DNA of 64,000 nt. It comes from Notolepis coatsorum (Eukaryota > Chordata > Actinopteri > Aulopiformes > Paralepididae). The stretch spans positions 49,263,492 to 49,327,491 of the forward strand of contig OZ020589.1 in assembly GCA_963971535.1 (NCBI GenBank). The letters run 5' to 3'. Shown piece after piece: positions 21,881-32,630 of the stretch. The number at the start of each line of letters is the position of its first letter. Position 1 is the stretch's first letter. A program made the translations under genes and the position numbers. Under the pieces are notes generated by a model. It did no database searches. It saw only the letters and a program-made list of their open reading frames with translations, and was not told the origin of the DNA.

Positions 21881-22660
21881 GAAAGGAAAAGCCATTGCAT
21901 TAGAATGAAGGTGGTAGGAGGTATAGAGGACGAACCCATAACAGCTTTGCAGCCCAGTAATGAAGACAAGGAGCAGGTTGTGGAGGTCATCTGGGTGACA
22001 GCAGAGAGTCCTCAGCCACAACCCTCTGGAGATTAAAGCCTCTTTGAATTGGGTTAGTGCCAGAGAACTCCCATGGACATGAAAATGTCACCGGTTCAGT
22101 TCACCTTATTGAAATAATCATGAAATGCCATGCTATTAAATGGTAAAAGGCATGGTCTGTGGACAGTAGAGAGTGTGCCAGGTCATGCTATGATGTCACA
22201 CAGGTCTAATGTATATTGGGCTGTCACATGTCTTCCTCTCTCCTCTTGTTAAAGGGATAATCCACCCTAAAATATAATTAATTTAATTGATGCATTATAC
22301 AGCATCATGATTGTATTATAACCACATTGTATGTGCTTTATAATAGCATCAGAAAATGTCATAAACTCATAATGCATAATAATATATTATGAATCATGCA
22401 TGATAATTTATTGAGGCTGTTAAAGATCTTTATCTTTCACTAGAGTCTATGCTTTATTAGTAATTCCTTAACTCAAACAAGAAGACATTGCACATAGTGA
22501 GCATTACATAAATAGTGTAAATATATATAACTACTAGGAATGGGGATCGTCAGGGACCTCCCAATTCGATACGATCACGAATCTTGGGTGTCGTGTATAA
22601 GGGGATGGGGCAAACATGGACCAATGAAAGCAGAGCTCCCTCCACTATTCCTAGCATGCT
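21881..22660. other. Unassigned spacer
   Basis: AT-rich, with no gene signature. A phrase near 22545 (ggggatcgtcagggacctcc) could be a repeat edge but I cannot assign it. Confidence 0.35.
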
Positions 22661-22829
22661 ATTACCCCCTATTACATTATGACACTATTATATACTATTA
22701 CACAATCATACTAGTACACTATTACACTATGACACTATGACACACTATTACTGTTGTACATTAGGACACTATTAACCACTATCACACAATTACACACTAT
22801 TACACAAGCATACTATAGCACATTATTAC

Positions 22830-23715
22830 TAGTGCTGTCAATAGATTAATTTTTTTTTACTAATTAATCTCACAATTTTCTGAAATTAATCTAGATTAAA
22901 AATAGCATTTTTCTACTTAATTAAGACCGAAGCTTGTAACATATATTTACTTGAGTAAAATCATGGAATTAATGTAAAATCAACACAAAGAAAGTATATT
23001 TAGATTCAAATACAATTTTAATAGCTTTCTTTGAATACAGTTTTTCTCCTGTGAAATACAAATGTTCAACAAATCCATCAACATTGACTCAGCTAGACCT
23101 CTTTCTTATATCCGCGGCGCTAAAATTGAAGATTTTTCACTCCATAGATTAATCTAGATACATTTTCTTTTATTCTCTTTTTCTCCGCCTGAATTTCTGT
23201 GCTTTTCCTCCCATCCCAATTTAGTTGTTATGCCAATTCCCCCCTCCCCTACCTGGTCGTTCTGCGCATGTGCCCCCTACTGGTCGGTCAAGGGAGCCCT
23301 GAGGTCTACCACATGCTTCCTCCGACACATGCGGAGACAGCCAGCGGCTCTCTTTTCACCTCACAGCACGGACTCTCTTTGGTGAAGTGTAACGCGTGGG
23401 AGGTCACACTGCCTTCACCACTTCCTGTCTTTTGCTGTGCAGGCGCCCTGACCTAACCTGTAGGAGTCGCTGTCCACAATGCCAGATTACCACCCCATCG
23501 ACTTCCCTCCCGCTAACTCAGCCAAACGAGTTAGTATGAAGGCTGGCCCAAGCCGGAGGCAATGCTGACATCCGGATTCGAAAGACCGGAGTCTCTCGCA
23601 TTGGTGACGAGCGCAACCTCTGCTGCGCCACCCAACCACCTAGATTAATTTATTTTAATGCTTTAAATAATTTTAATTAATCTCCAAAGTTAAAGAATTA
23701 ATTTAGACAGCCCTA
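22830..23715. mobile_element. Non-autonomous hAT element with 8-bp target duplication
   Basis: Starts tagtgctgtcaatagatt and ends gacagccct-a, the typical terminal inverted repeat of a fish hAT family. It is flanked by identical 8-bp duplications attattac at 22822-22829 and 23716-23723. It carries a SINE (23175-23640) and no transposase. The start of a related element is at 59392. Confidence 0.85.
23175..23640 (-). mobile_element. tRNA-derived SINE inside the hAT element
   Basis: Diverged relative of the SINE at 1984-2464. On the minus strand a tRNA-like head (gggtggcgcagc, later tttcgaatccgg) leads into a body with the shared taacgcgtgggagg and cttcctg elements. Flanking ctagat-type sequence on both sides may be an eroded target duplication. 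Confidence 0.75.
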
Positions 23716-23864
23716 ATTATTACACAATTACACGATTACACACTACTACACAAGCATACTATTACACACTATTACACTATCACACTATTACACTATTACA
23801 CACAATTACACCATAACACTATTACATACTATTACACTATTACAAACTATTACACTAGTGGTTG

Positions 23865-25015
23865 GCTCCTACCTCGACAACCGCTCCTACAAAGTATCAG
23901 ACGATTGTCTCTCAGGGCTCGGTCCTTGGACCCCTCCTCTTCTCCATCTACACCAAATATCTGGGTAACATGATCATGTCTCATGCCTTCTCTTATCATT
24001 GCTATGCCGACGATACTCAACTCTTCCTCTCCTTTCCTCCCTTAGATATCCATGTCTCTGAGCGGATCCCGGCCTGTCTGTCCAACATCTCTGCATGGAT
24101 GACGACCAACCACCTGAAACTGAACCTAAGCAGAGCAGAATTGCTTCACCTGCCGACCAAATCCTCTCCGTTGACCGACCCTTCCATTACAGTGGAGGAT
24201 GTATAGCCTCGTCCCCGAGCGCCAATAACCTTGGCATAGTCCTCCTTGACGAGGGGTGGATCCATCATGACATCAGAAGGATCCGCCTCTTCCTGACAAA
24301 AGAAGCCACTCAACTCCTTGTCCAATCAACAGTCATGTCTCGCCTCGACTACTGCAATGCACTGCTTGCTGGTCGACCACCGCCACCAAGCCACATAAAC
24401 TCATTCAGAACGCACCCGCCCGCCTGATCTCCAATCTACCAAAGTCAACCCATGTTACCCCACTTCTTAGGGACCTGCACAGGCTCCCCATCGCCGCACG
24501 AATATGCTTCAAGGTCCTCGACCTGGCATATCACGCAGTGAAGGGAACGGCTCCCGCCTACCTCCGGTCAATGGTCTCTAACTACACACCATTAAGACCC
24601 CTCCGCTCTACATCTTTTGGCCGCCTCATACCCACTCCTATACGAGCTCCGGAAAGGTCATCAAAGAGAAGCTGCCTATTCTCGGTCCTGGCTCCACAAT
24701 GGTGGAACGAGGACAGCCGAAACCCGACCAATCGTTTGTCAACTAAAAACACACTTCTTCAATCAATATCTGAAATGAAAAAAAAGAAGAAAAAGATGAA
24801 AAGAAAAGAGAATAAAAATGTACTGTCTTCTACTATCATGCACTCTTCCTACTATACTGTACTAATATGTCTCACCACTGCAACACCCAAGTTTCAACAC
24901 TGTTTGATTAACATTGTTACTCAGCTGAAAGAGTTGTACCCTTCCACTTGTCGTACAAAAATTGTAAGTCGCTTTGGATAAAAGTGTTAGCTAAATGACT
25001 AAATGTAAATGTATT
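23865..25015 (+). pseudogene. L2-type LINE fragment, RT to 3' tail
   Basis: Encodes the RT core ([13 protein letters not shown], then [15 protein letters not shown]) and the thumb ([15 protein letters not shown]). It shifts frame near 24190 and continues with VQSTVMSRLDYCNALLAG and KGTAPAYLRSMV. An in-frame stop near 24426 and an A-rich expansion at 24775-24810 also break it. The 3' tail (gtaagtcgctttggataaaa, taaatgactaaatgtaaatg) is the L2-type tail that the SINE at 8138 resembles. Confidence 0.85.
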
Positions 25016-25420
25016 ACACGATTACACTTGTTGTACTTTTGGAATAAACCTTTAAACATTTAAGGTCATTGACACCTCCCATACCTCTCTACGACAAACG
25101 GTTCATGAGATATAAAAGGGGATGGGGCTTATTGCAATGGGCAATAAGTGTTTTAATGCATATCAATGACAATAGGTTCACTATGGCATGTTGTAACAAG
25201 CGCCAGAGAGCTGATTACCAGCAAACTAGTAAAGAAGATCATAGGTGTAACTTCACACTGAATACGTACTTCAATGGACTTCAATGGACAATGATGGAAA
25301 TTCATTCAAATAAAAAGCTTTTTTCAGTTTCAGAAGTTTCAGAGAATATTCCAGAATCCAGGGCCTGCTGTCAGCCTATGAGCGACCAAATCATCCAAAT
25401 CGGCCCTGTAGTTTGCTAGA
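25016..25420. other. Unassigned; old repeat edge
   Basis: 25260-25420 includes cttcaatggacttcaatgga and a conserved-looking phrase before the microsatellite. No gene seen. Confidence 0.35.
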
Positions 25421-25988
<568 letters not shown>

Positions 25989-25991
<3 letters not shown>

Positions 25992-26251
25992 AACGCGGAA
26001 GCCCGTGGGTATGTCCAGTCACGGAAACATGTGTGTTGACGAGTGACTGTGGCAGTGCGGGCTGGTAAATTAAACTCACTTCCCCATAACAGGGTTAACA
26101 GACGCATAGGTACGGTAGTTAGGAGTGAATTCACTTCTTAGTGCAGCGGCCTGTGTCGTCGCCCGCGGACGCGGGAGCCCCCTGTTCGACTCCCCCTCGG
26201 GACATTAACATTTAACATCAAACACAACGCAGACCAATATGATCCGTTACA
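25989..26251 (+). mobile_element. Short TGTAAC...GTTACA element with a tRNA-like segment (tentative)
   Basis: A 263-bp segment begins tgtaacgcgg and ends atccgttaca, and lies within (TG)n sequence. At 26138-26208 it contains an A-box-like ttagtgcagcgg and a B-box-like gttcgactcc. It could be a small LTR-like or SINE-like element. No target duplication is evident. Confidence 0.35.
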
Positions 26252-26691
26252 CGTGTGTGTGTGTATAAGAATGCCGCTGTTGGTGAGGATGTTTTAAAAT
26301 TTACCATCAAAGCAAGACTGCAGGTATTACCCACTCAATACAATCTGTCCACTTGGTATCTGTTATGTACAGTGTTGGGCAAGTTACTTTTAAAAAGTAA
26401 CTAGTTACAGTTACTAGTTACTTCTTCCAAAAAGTTACTAAATTACTTACTCAGTTACAAATTATAAAAGTAACTAGTTACTTCAGAAAGTAACTATTGC
26501 GTTACTTTCATTTTTTTTTTTTTTACAAAAACAACATACACAAATCTAAACTATTTTAATGTTGCTGTGGGACAAAGTGAGACTAGCCTCCAATCAAATG
26601 CCATGTATGTAGATATTATAATTACTATGTTTATATAGTGGATCATACAAATACAATAGATGTTTTGGAACTTTTTATATGTATTGCCCCT

Positions 26692-27175
26692 TGTTACGTA
26701 TTACTTTCACATGGTGGAGGGATACTTACTGTCTGTGGTGCATATTCACATGGTGGTTAAGTGTGCTGTCACTAATTGGTGGTTTACTTTAATTGACACA
26801 CTGTTTCTTCCCGTTTTTGCTTGTGTTAAAATGGCCGCTTTTTAATTGATCACAGGTGTGGTGATGAGGCACCACGCCCTACAAATGCAGAGTGCAGGCA
26901 GCAGTCAAGTCTCCCCCACTTCACAGGAGATGTCACAGCTCTCCAGCGTCTCACCTGCTCTCTCTTTGTTTTGTTGTACATTCGGCTTGTTCTTCCTTTT
27001 GCTATTAGTTTTGTTATTTAACTTTGGAGTCTGGAACACCCAGCTCCCACTATTTCTGTCCATTTAATTAGTTGTAAATAAATAGTTATTTTTGATACCC
27101 TTTTATCCAGTGTCCTGTGTCCACCACGTCGCATTCAAGGCCTTGACGAGCCACATGTTAGGCTTGAATGTAACA
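26692..27175 (+). repeat. Solo LTR with 5-bp target duplication
   Basis: Starts tgttacgtat and ends gaatgtaaca, flanked by cccct at 26687-26691 and 27176-27180. Contains aataaatag at 27078 as a polyadenylation signal. Length is 484 bp. The solo state implies recombination between two LTRs of a Gypsy-type element after insertion. Confidence 0.85.
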
Positions 27176-27244
27176 CCCCTCAACAGGCCACAACTGGGCA
27201 ACATTAAATGATGCACTATACCAAAAATAAATAACAAATATATA

Positions 27245-27440
27245 CTGATTGATTGAACATTTTAATTAACAGATTGCAGAATGGGTACAGCAGTACGGCT
27301 CAATACACACAATTGTTAAGGGGATGCAGATCAGAGAAAGACTTTCGTCTTGTTTACATCAGGGTCCCCCATTTTCAATTCATGACATTTATGACATACA
27401 CAACATACAGATATAAGAATCTAATCGAATCATTCTAAAC
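27245..27440 (-). mobile_element. 3' end of the CR1/L2-type LINE
   Basis: Same 3' untranslated region as 30290-30480 (gattgcagaatgggtacagc, gttaaggggatgcag, gggtcccccattttcaattc), with (tgat)n-like start at 27244 marking the tail. Confidence 0.75.
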
Positions 27441-27441
27441 C

Positions 27442-27900
27442 AGGGGTCTCAAACTCAATTTACCTGGGGGCCGCTGGAGGTAGAGTCTGGGTGAGGCTCT
27501 CAAAAAAAGGGTTTAAAGTATTACAAAAAAAAGTACAACTGATCCAATCTTCTCACAAACAAACTCACTAAAACCTCACAAACACCAGCAACTGAGTATT
27601 CTCAGTGGTGTCAGTGGACTCATCCACAGCTATGGAAATGCATGTGAATTTTTTTAACAATAATACTGCTTGCAGCTTGATATGATTTCATTCCATTTAT
27701 TTTTGTGGTTCTTAGCACTGAATTCTGAGGAAATAACTGTTTTGTTTCATAGTGGGGTTTCATATTGCCACTCTTCACAAGAGCTACCGTTTCTTGGTGC
27801 TGGGAGGATGCATGCACGCATGTTTTAGTCCATGCAGCTTTGAATTGCAGCGATTTTCACTGTCGACTTTTCTTTTACTTTCTTTGAACATGCCACATTT
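27442..27900 (-). pseudogene. hAT (Charlie/ZBED-like) transposase remnant
   Basis: The left end caggggtctcaaactc is a hAT-Charlie terminal repeat. On the minus strand the region encodes fragments of a hAT transposase: ETVALVKSGNMKPHYETK (zinc-finger end), LRTTKINGMKSYQAAS, then SIAVDESTDTTENTQLLVF, which contains the first catalytic Asp context. The last part is in another frame. The other end of this element is not obvious. Confidence 0.7.
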
Positions 27901-28639
27901 TTCTACTAACTGCATGCTGGCGAAACTAGGCTACTAGCTACATTTATCTCACGGGGATACAACTGGGAATGAGGTTACTAGCTACAGTACACGCAGATTA
28001 GACTACCTGTCGATGCGCTGTCAACTCGCTCTGACTCGGCCCCTCTGAAAGACAACATGCATTCCGTGAAGACCCGCCCTACTCTGCTCTGATTCGCAGA
28101 ATGTGGGTGGGGGGGAGACACGCTGACGGGAAGCTGAATGTGATTGGACCAGAGTAGACAGACACACACAGTGGAGCAGTGCTTGCAGAGGAGATGAGTG
28201 GAGAATTTGCGCACTAAACAAGGAAGAACATATTGCCCCTCAGCGCAGATATCTGTCTGATGAAAGAAACAGGTTCATTCATAGTAACGCGCCGCATTTA
28301 TTTGCAGTAACGGTAATGGCGTTATTGAGATTGGAAGAGTAATCCGTTAGATTACTAGTTACTGAAAAAACGAATGCCGTTAGTAACGTCATTACTTATA
28401 GCGCCGTTATTCCCATCACTGGTTATGTAGTACGTATGTAGTATTTTGTATGTATGTAGAGGTGTAGTAGTAAGACTCAGGATACAGGATTACTCTTTAG
28501 TCTTTTAGTCAGCAGGTTAGCATGGTACAGCATGTCCTCTCATCATCACATTGTATAGCAGGTTACAGCAGGGAACATCCTGTCCTATTCCTTCTGTGTA
28601 CACTTCTTCTTCTATCAGCATACAGTGTAGTATAGCAAG

Positions 28640-29283
28640 GCATTGTATCAACTACGCCCCATAGTGGAGACTCTTGGGAAGTACAGCTTTCATATACATT
28701 ACAGAACACAACAGTATCCTCAAACTCACAGTCCATTCTGTTTAAACCATCAGGATTCACAACACCTAGAATCCATTGCACACATAACAAACGGATGTAA
28801 TGCATACAAACACCTGTACATCGCTCGTCATGACCGTATTGTGGACATTGTGTCTGATGTGGTACGGAACATATCACCATCTAGTGCAGCAATGTACAAA
28901 CATGCCAGAGTGAAACCAGAGTGGTTTGGCCTTACCAACGATGTTTTTGCTAACATACTAAATACACCGGACGTTGTTTTTGTTGACACCAGCCACGGAG
29001 AGGTGCTGGTCATAGATAGGATCTGTACATGGACCAGGCCTTCCGGGACAAGTATATCAAATACCAACCACTGCTCAGTGTGATGGCTGACCTTGGGTAT
29101 AGGTGTAGATATAGTGTACTTGTGTTCGGAAGTCTTGGCCATGTACACAAATGCACCATGACCGGTCTGAGAATTGCTGCAATGTCTAAAAGAAAAGCCA
29201 AACAAATTGCCAAATATTGCTCTGTCTCAGCTATTATTGGCAGCTTAGCCACGTCGAGAAGGAGGTGCTATGTGTACCCTTAA
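28640..29283 (+). pseudogene. C-terminus of a LINE with restriction-like endonuclease
   Basis: The first frame (to ~29030) encodes HITNGCNAYKHLYIARHDRI, part of the Cys-His motif that precedes the endonuclease in R2/R4/NeSL/Hero-type LINEs, and later PDVVFVDTSHGEVLVID. After a frameshift near 29020 the protein continues FRDKYIKYQPLLSVMADLGY, LVFGSLGHVH and AKQIAKYCSVSAIIGS to a natural stop (29281-29283). The order fits the end of a restriction-like-endonuclease LINE. Upstream RT is missing. Confidence 0.7.
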
Positions 29284-29327
29284 GTGTTCAGTGCTGCTTG
29301 GCCCCGATACATTTGATTCCTGTTTAT

Positions 29328-29571
29328 CGCTGCTGTCGGGACAAAACCTCATAACTCCAAAAACCCAACTTTTCAGCAGATGAAAAAAACGAACACAGAT
29401 TTGAGGGTGAATAGAGTTAGGAGGTTTAGACAGATGATCGTTTTATTGCTTTCCCATTGTTTAAACTTTGTAAAACCCACACACACATATGGAGGATAAT
29501 CTATGGAGTTGATTTATATAAAAGAAAATATTAAAAAAATGGAGTTATGAGGTTTTGTCCCGACAGCAGCG
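29328..29571. mobile_element. MITE with ~31-bp terminal inverted repeats
   Basis: 29328-29358 and 29541-29571 are reverse complements (cgctgctgtcgggacaaaac ... gttttgtcccgacagcagcg). Flanking ttat at 29324-29327 and 29572-29575 is a possible 4-bp target duplication. Length is 244 bp and it is non-coding. Confidence 0.8.
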
Positions 29572-29694
29572 TTATGTAATATAATTTGTGGAACCAAATA
29601 AAGTATTAAAATGTGCATGCAGGAAAAAGTGTGATTCAGAAAAAGTGGTGTGTGTGAGAAAGAGAGAGAAGGGAAGAGGGTGTGATGAAGAAGC

Positions 29695-29851
<157 letters not shown>

Positions 29852-29861
29852 ATTTGAGATA

Positions 29862-30120
29862 GAGGAGTCAAGTCAAGTCAAGAGATTTATTTTTACGGCA
29901 TACAAGTATACAATGAAATGCGGGTGGTCTTGCCCGCAACGATGTGCTAATAACATATAATAGAATCAACCTTGTGCAATAAACAAGTAACATTGTGCAA
30001 TAAACAAGTAACATGTTAGGGCATATCGGTATATGTACATAAGTTATTTACAGAGCATGGAGGACATACTGGGTCCTTTGGTAGTGTCTTTCTGTACATG
30101 CTAATTTATACAATCTCCGG
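29862..30120 (-). mobile_element. LINE 3' end, minus orientation
   Basis: Begins with a tandem (tcaag)n at 29868-29882 followed by agatttatttttacggcata, the tail-first view of a fish LINE 3' end. A 20-bp phrase (ttgtgcaataaacaagtaac) is duplicated at 29971-30012. Confidence 0.5.
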
Positions 30121-30154
30121 TTGTACTATACTATTTTTAAAGTGACCCTTTCTT

Positions 30155-30156
<2 letters not shown>

Positions 30157-30232
<76 letters not shown>
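30157..30232. repeat. (TG)n microsatellite
   Basis: About 76 bp of TG immediately next to a short LINE fragment. Confidence 0.95.
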
Positions 30233-30235
<3 letters not shown>

Positions 30236-30242
30236 TTGAGAT

Positions 30243-32630
30243 AGAGAGCCACCCAAACAACTGCCTGATTGATTGATTGATTGAAAACTTTATTAACAGA
30301 TTGCAGAATGGGTACAATACAGTACAGCTCAATACACACAATTGTTAAGGGGATGCAGACCAGAGAAAGACTTTCGTCTTGTTTACATCAGGGTCCCCCA
30401 TTTTCAATTCATCAGGACATATATGACATACATGACATACAGATAGTCAGTACTGCTACATCTATACATTTATGACATACCAGATTTGCAAATACAGTAC
30501 TGTTTGTGATACAGAAGGAGTCAAGAAAAGGGAGTATATACATTTGACGTAGAAACTGTACATTGGAGGAGGTTGGGTGGGGGGGGGTTGGGTACGTTGG
30601 GATATTGACAACCATACTGGGTAATTTACATTGGAGGTGGTTGGGGGGGGGGGGGGGGGGCACACTGTATAAACAAGCAAAACTGTACATTGAGGGGGGG
30701 GGGGGGGGAGACACTGTACAAACAAACAAAATTGTACATTGGACTATTGACAAAACCATACTAGGTAAATGACTGTACATTGGAGGGGGTTGGGTTAGGA
30801 TATTTACAGGGGCCAGTGTTGAATTGCAGTCTCCCGTAGGTGTCCCTTGAGAGAGGTTTTGAAAGTGGGTAGTGATCCACATTCCTTTACAGCTTTGGGT
30901 AGGGCGTTCCACATTGATGTGGCATAATTGCGAAACGTGTTTAGTCCCTTATTTGAGCCGAATCTGGGTTTAACATGATTTGTGGAGCTCCCTCTGGTGT
31001 TGTGATCGTGGTATTCGCTGACCTTTGGGAAGTATTTTGACATGTACATGGGTACCTTGGTCGTGTAGTGTATCTTGTAGACCAGGCCCATTGCAAGTTG
31101 CTGTACTCTGTCGTCTACTCTAAGCCATCCTAGGTTGTCAAAGTGGGCAGGGGTGAGGTGGGTTCTAGGAGTAAGGTCAAGCAGTAGTCTGACCAGTTTG
31201 TTTTGAGATGTTTGTAATTTTGTTTTTAGCGCCTTTGAGGTGCTTTGGTACCATGAGGTGCAAGCATAGTCGTAGTACCCCTGAATGAGTGCTCCTGCCA
31301 GAGTCTTCAGGGTATTCTTGTTTACCAGAGAGGAGATCCGGTACAAGAATCGAGTTCGTTGGTTGACTTTTTTTATTACATTGGATGCCATTTTGTCACA
31401 GGAGAGATTAGCCTCTAGGATGGAACCCAGGTAGGTAATTTCATCTTTCCTTGTTACAATATTGTCACCCACTGTAACTGAGAAGCCGTCGGTCTTGCTG
31501 AGTTTGTTATTTGAACCGAAGAGAATGGACTCTGTTTTGCCCATGTGTAATGATAGTTTGTTATCAGCGAGCCATATGCAGATTCTGCCTAGTTCCGAGC
31601 TGAGGGTTTTTTCAACCTGTAACTTGTTCTTGTCAGAGACCAGCAGGGCTGAGTCGTCCGCAAACAGGAACAAGTTGCAGTCACAAGCTGACGACATGTC
31701 ATTTGCATAAATTAGGAACAGTAGCGGTCCTAGTATGCTTCCTTGTGGAACACCACAGCTCACTGTGAGGGGGGGGGATAGGGTACCGTTTACCTCCACC
31801 ATCTGTTCCCTCCCCTCAAGGTAGGATTGCATCCAGCTCACTGATAGACTATCAAAACCAATTGCTTTTAGCTTGTCAATCAGAATGGAGTGATTGACCG
31901 TGTCAAAGGCCTTTTGTAGGTCCAGCATGACCATGCCGCAGTATTTGCCTGCGTCCACCTCTTGTTTGATGTGGTCATTCAAATAGAGAAGGCATGTGTC
32001 AGTGGAGTGGGATGTTCTGAAGCCAGATTGGAATTCGTAGATTAGATTTTTTGAACTGCTGCGGTCAGGCAAGCGATACCGGAGTCTCATGGCAAGCACA
32101 GAAAGACTCAGAAGAAGCTTCTATCCCCAGGCCATCAGGATGCTCAACAAACAATAACACTATGTAACAACCATCAAATGCACTCACAGCACACACATCC
32201 ACACGCACACACTCACTTTAAACAAACAACTCACTGCAGCACCCACTTTACACACTTTAGAACACCTAAACACACTTTATATGTATTGGTAAAGAATTTG
32301 CGCTACAACCCATACCTCATTACACCTTACTGTAAATTGTACCTAAATTGTACCTCATCCCATTTCTGCTTTGCACTATATAGTATATTGTATATTAGTA
32401 TATTGTAGAGTACTGTATATTGTATGGTAACTCAGTTACTTCTACTCTGCATTGACCATTGTACATATGTACATACTGAACACTTGTGTCTACGTACGTG
32501 ACTTCTATTTTTTACTTGCTATACTTATTTTATTTTATACTTATCTATTTTTGTCTAGCACAGTCTCTGGAGCGTAACAGAAAGAAGCATTTTGTATAAA
32601 AGTATTCTGTACTTCTGTATGACAACTAAT
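30243..32630 (+). mobile_element. L2-like LINE 3' fragment split by an antisense LINE
   Basis: The left scrap (30243-30266: gagccacccaaacaactgcc) and the right part (32049-32630: gaactgctgcggtcaggcaa to the 3' untranslated end) are adjacent in the relatives at 11146 and 35360. In this copy they are separated by 1.78 kb of another LINE in the opposite orientation. The fragment encodes only the last ~30 residues of the RT protein. Confidence 0.85.
30267..32048 (-). pseudogene. CR1/L2-type LINE, 5'-truncated RT, antisense insertion
   Basis: An open frame runs from the junction at 32048 down to 30804 with the RT palm (VMLDLQKAFDTVNHSILIDK), GVPQGSILGPLLFLIYANDM and FLFADDSALL, then the thumb and C-terminal domain ending in LPTFKTSLKGHLRE. 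The open frame starts in antisense L2-like sequence at 32099, so its first ~17 codons are foreign. The 3' untranslated region (30803-30290) has several G-runs. The tail is (tgat)n/(tgatt)n at 30267-30283. Apart from truncation I see no stop in the RT, so this may be fairly young. Confidence 0.85.

Larger units (their letters stand above)
22662..23860. repeat. Irregular (acactatt)n tandem repeat, interrupted by a hAT MITE
   Basis: Units such as ctattacac and atgacacta fill 22662-22829 and resume at 23716-23860. The interruption is the hAT-like element at 22830-23715. Confidence 0.8.
26370..28421. mobile_element. hAT element with 8-bp target duplication and nested insertions
   Basis: Ends are cagtgttgggcaagttac and ...ttattcccatcactg, the terminal repeats of a common fish hAT family with repeated gttact/agtaac motifs. 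Perfect 8-bp duplications gttatgta lie at 26362-26369 and 28422-28429. Inside are a solo LTR (26692-27175), a LINE tail (27250-27440) and a second hAT fragment (from 27442). I find no transposase belonging to the outer element. Confidence 0.9.
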
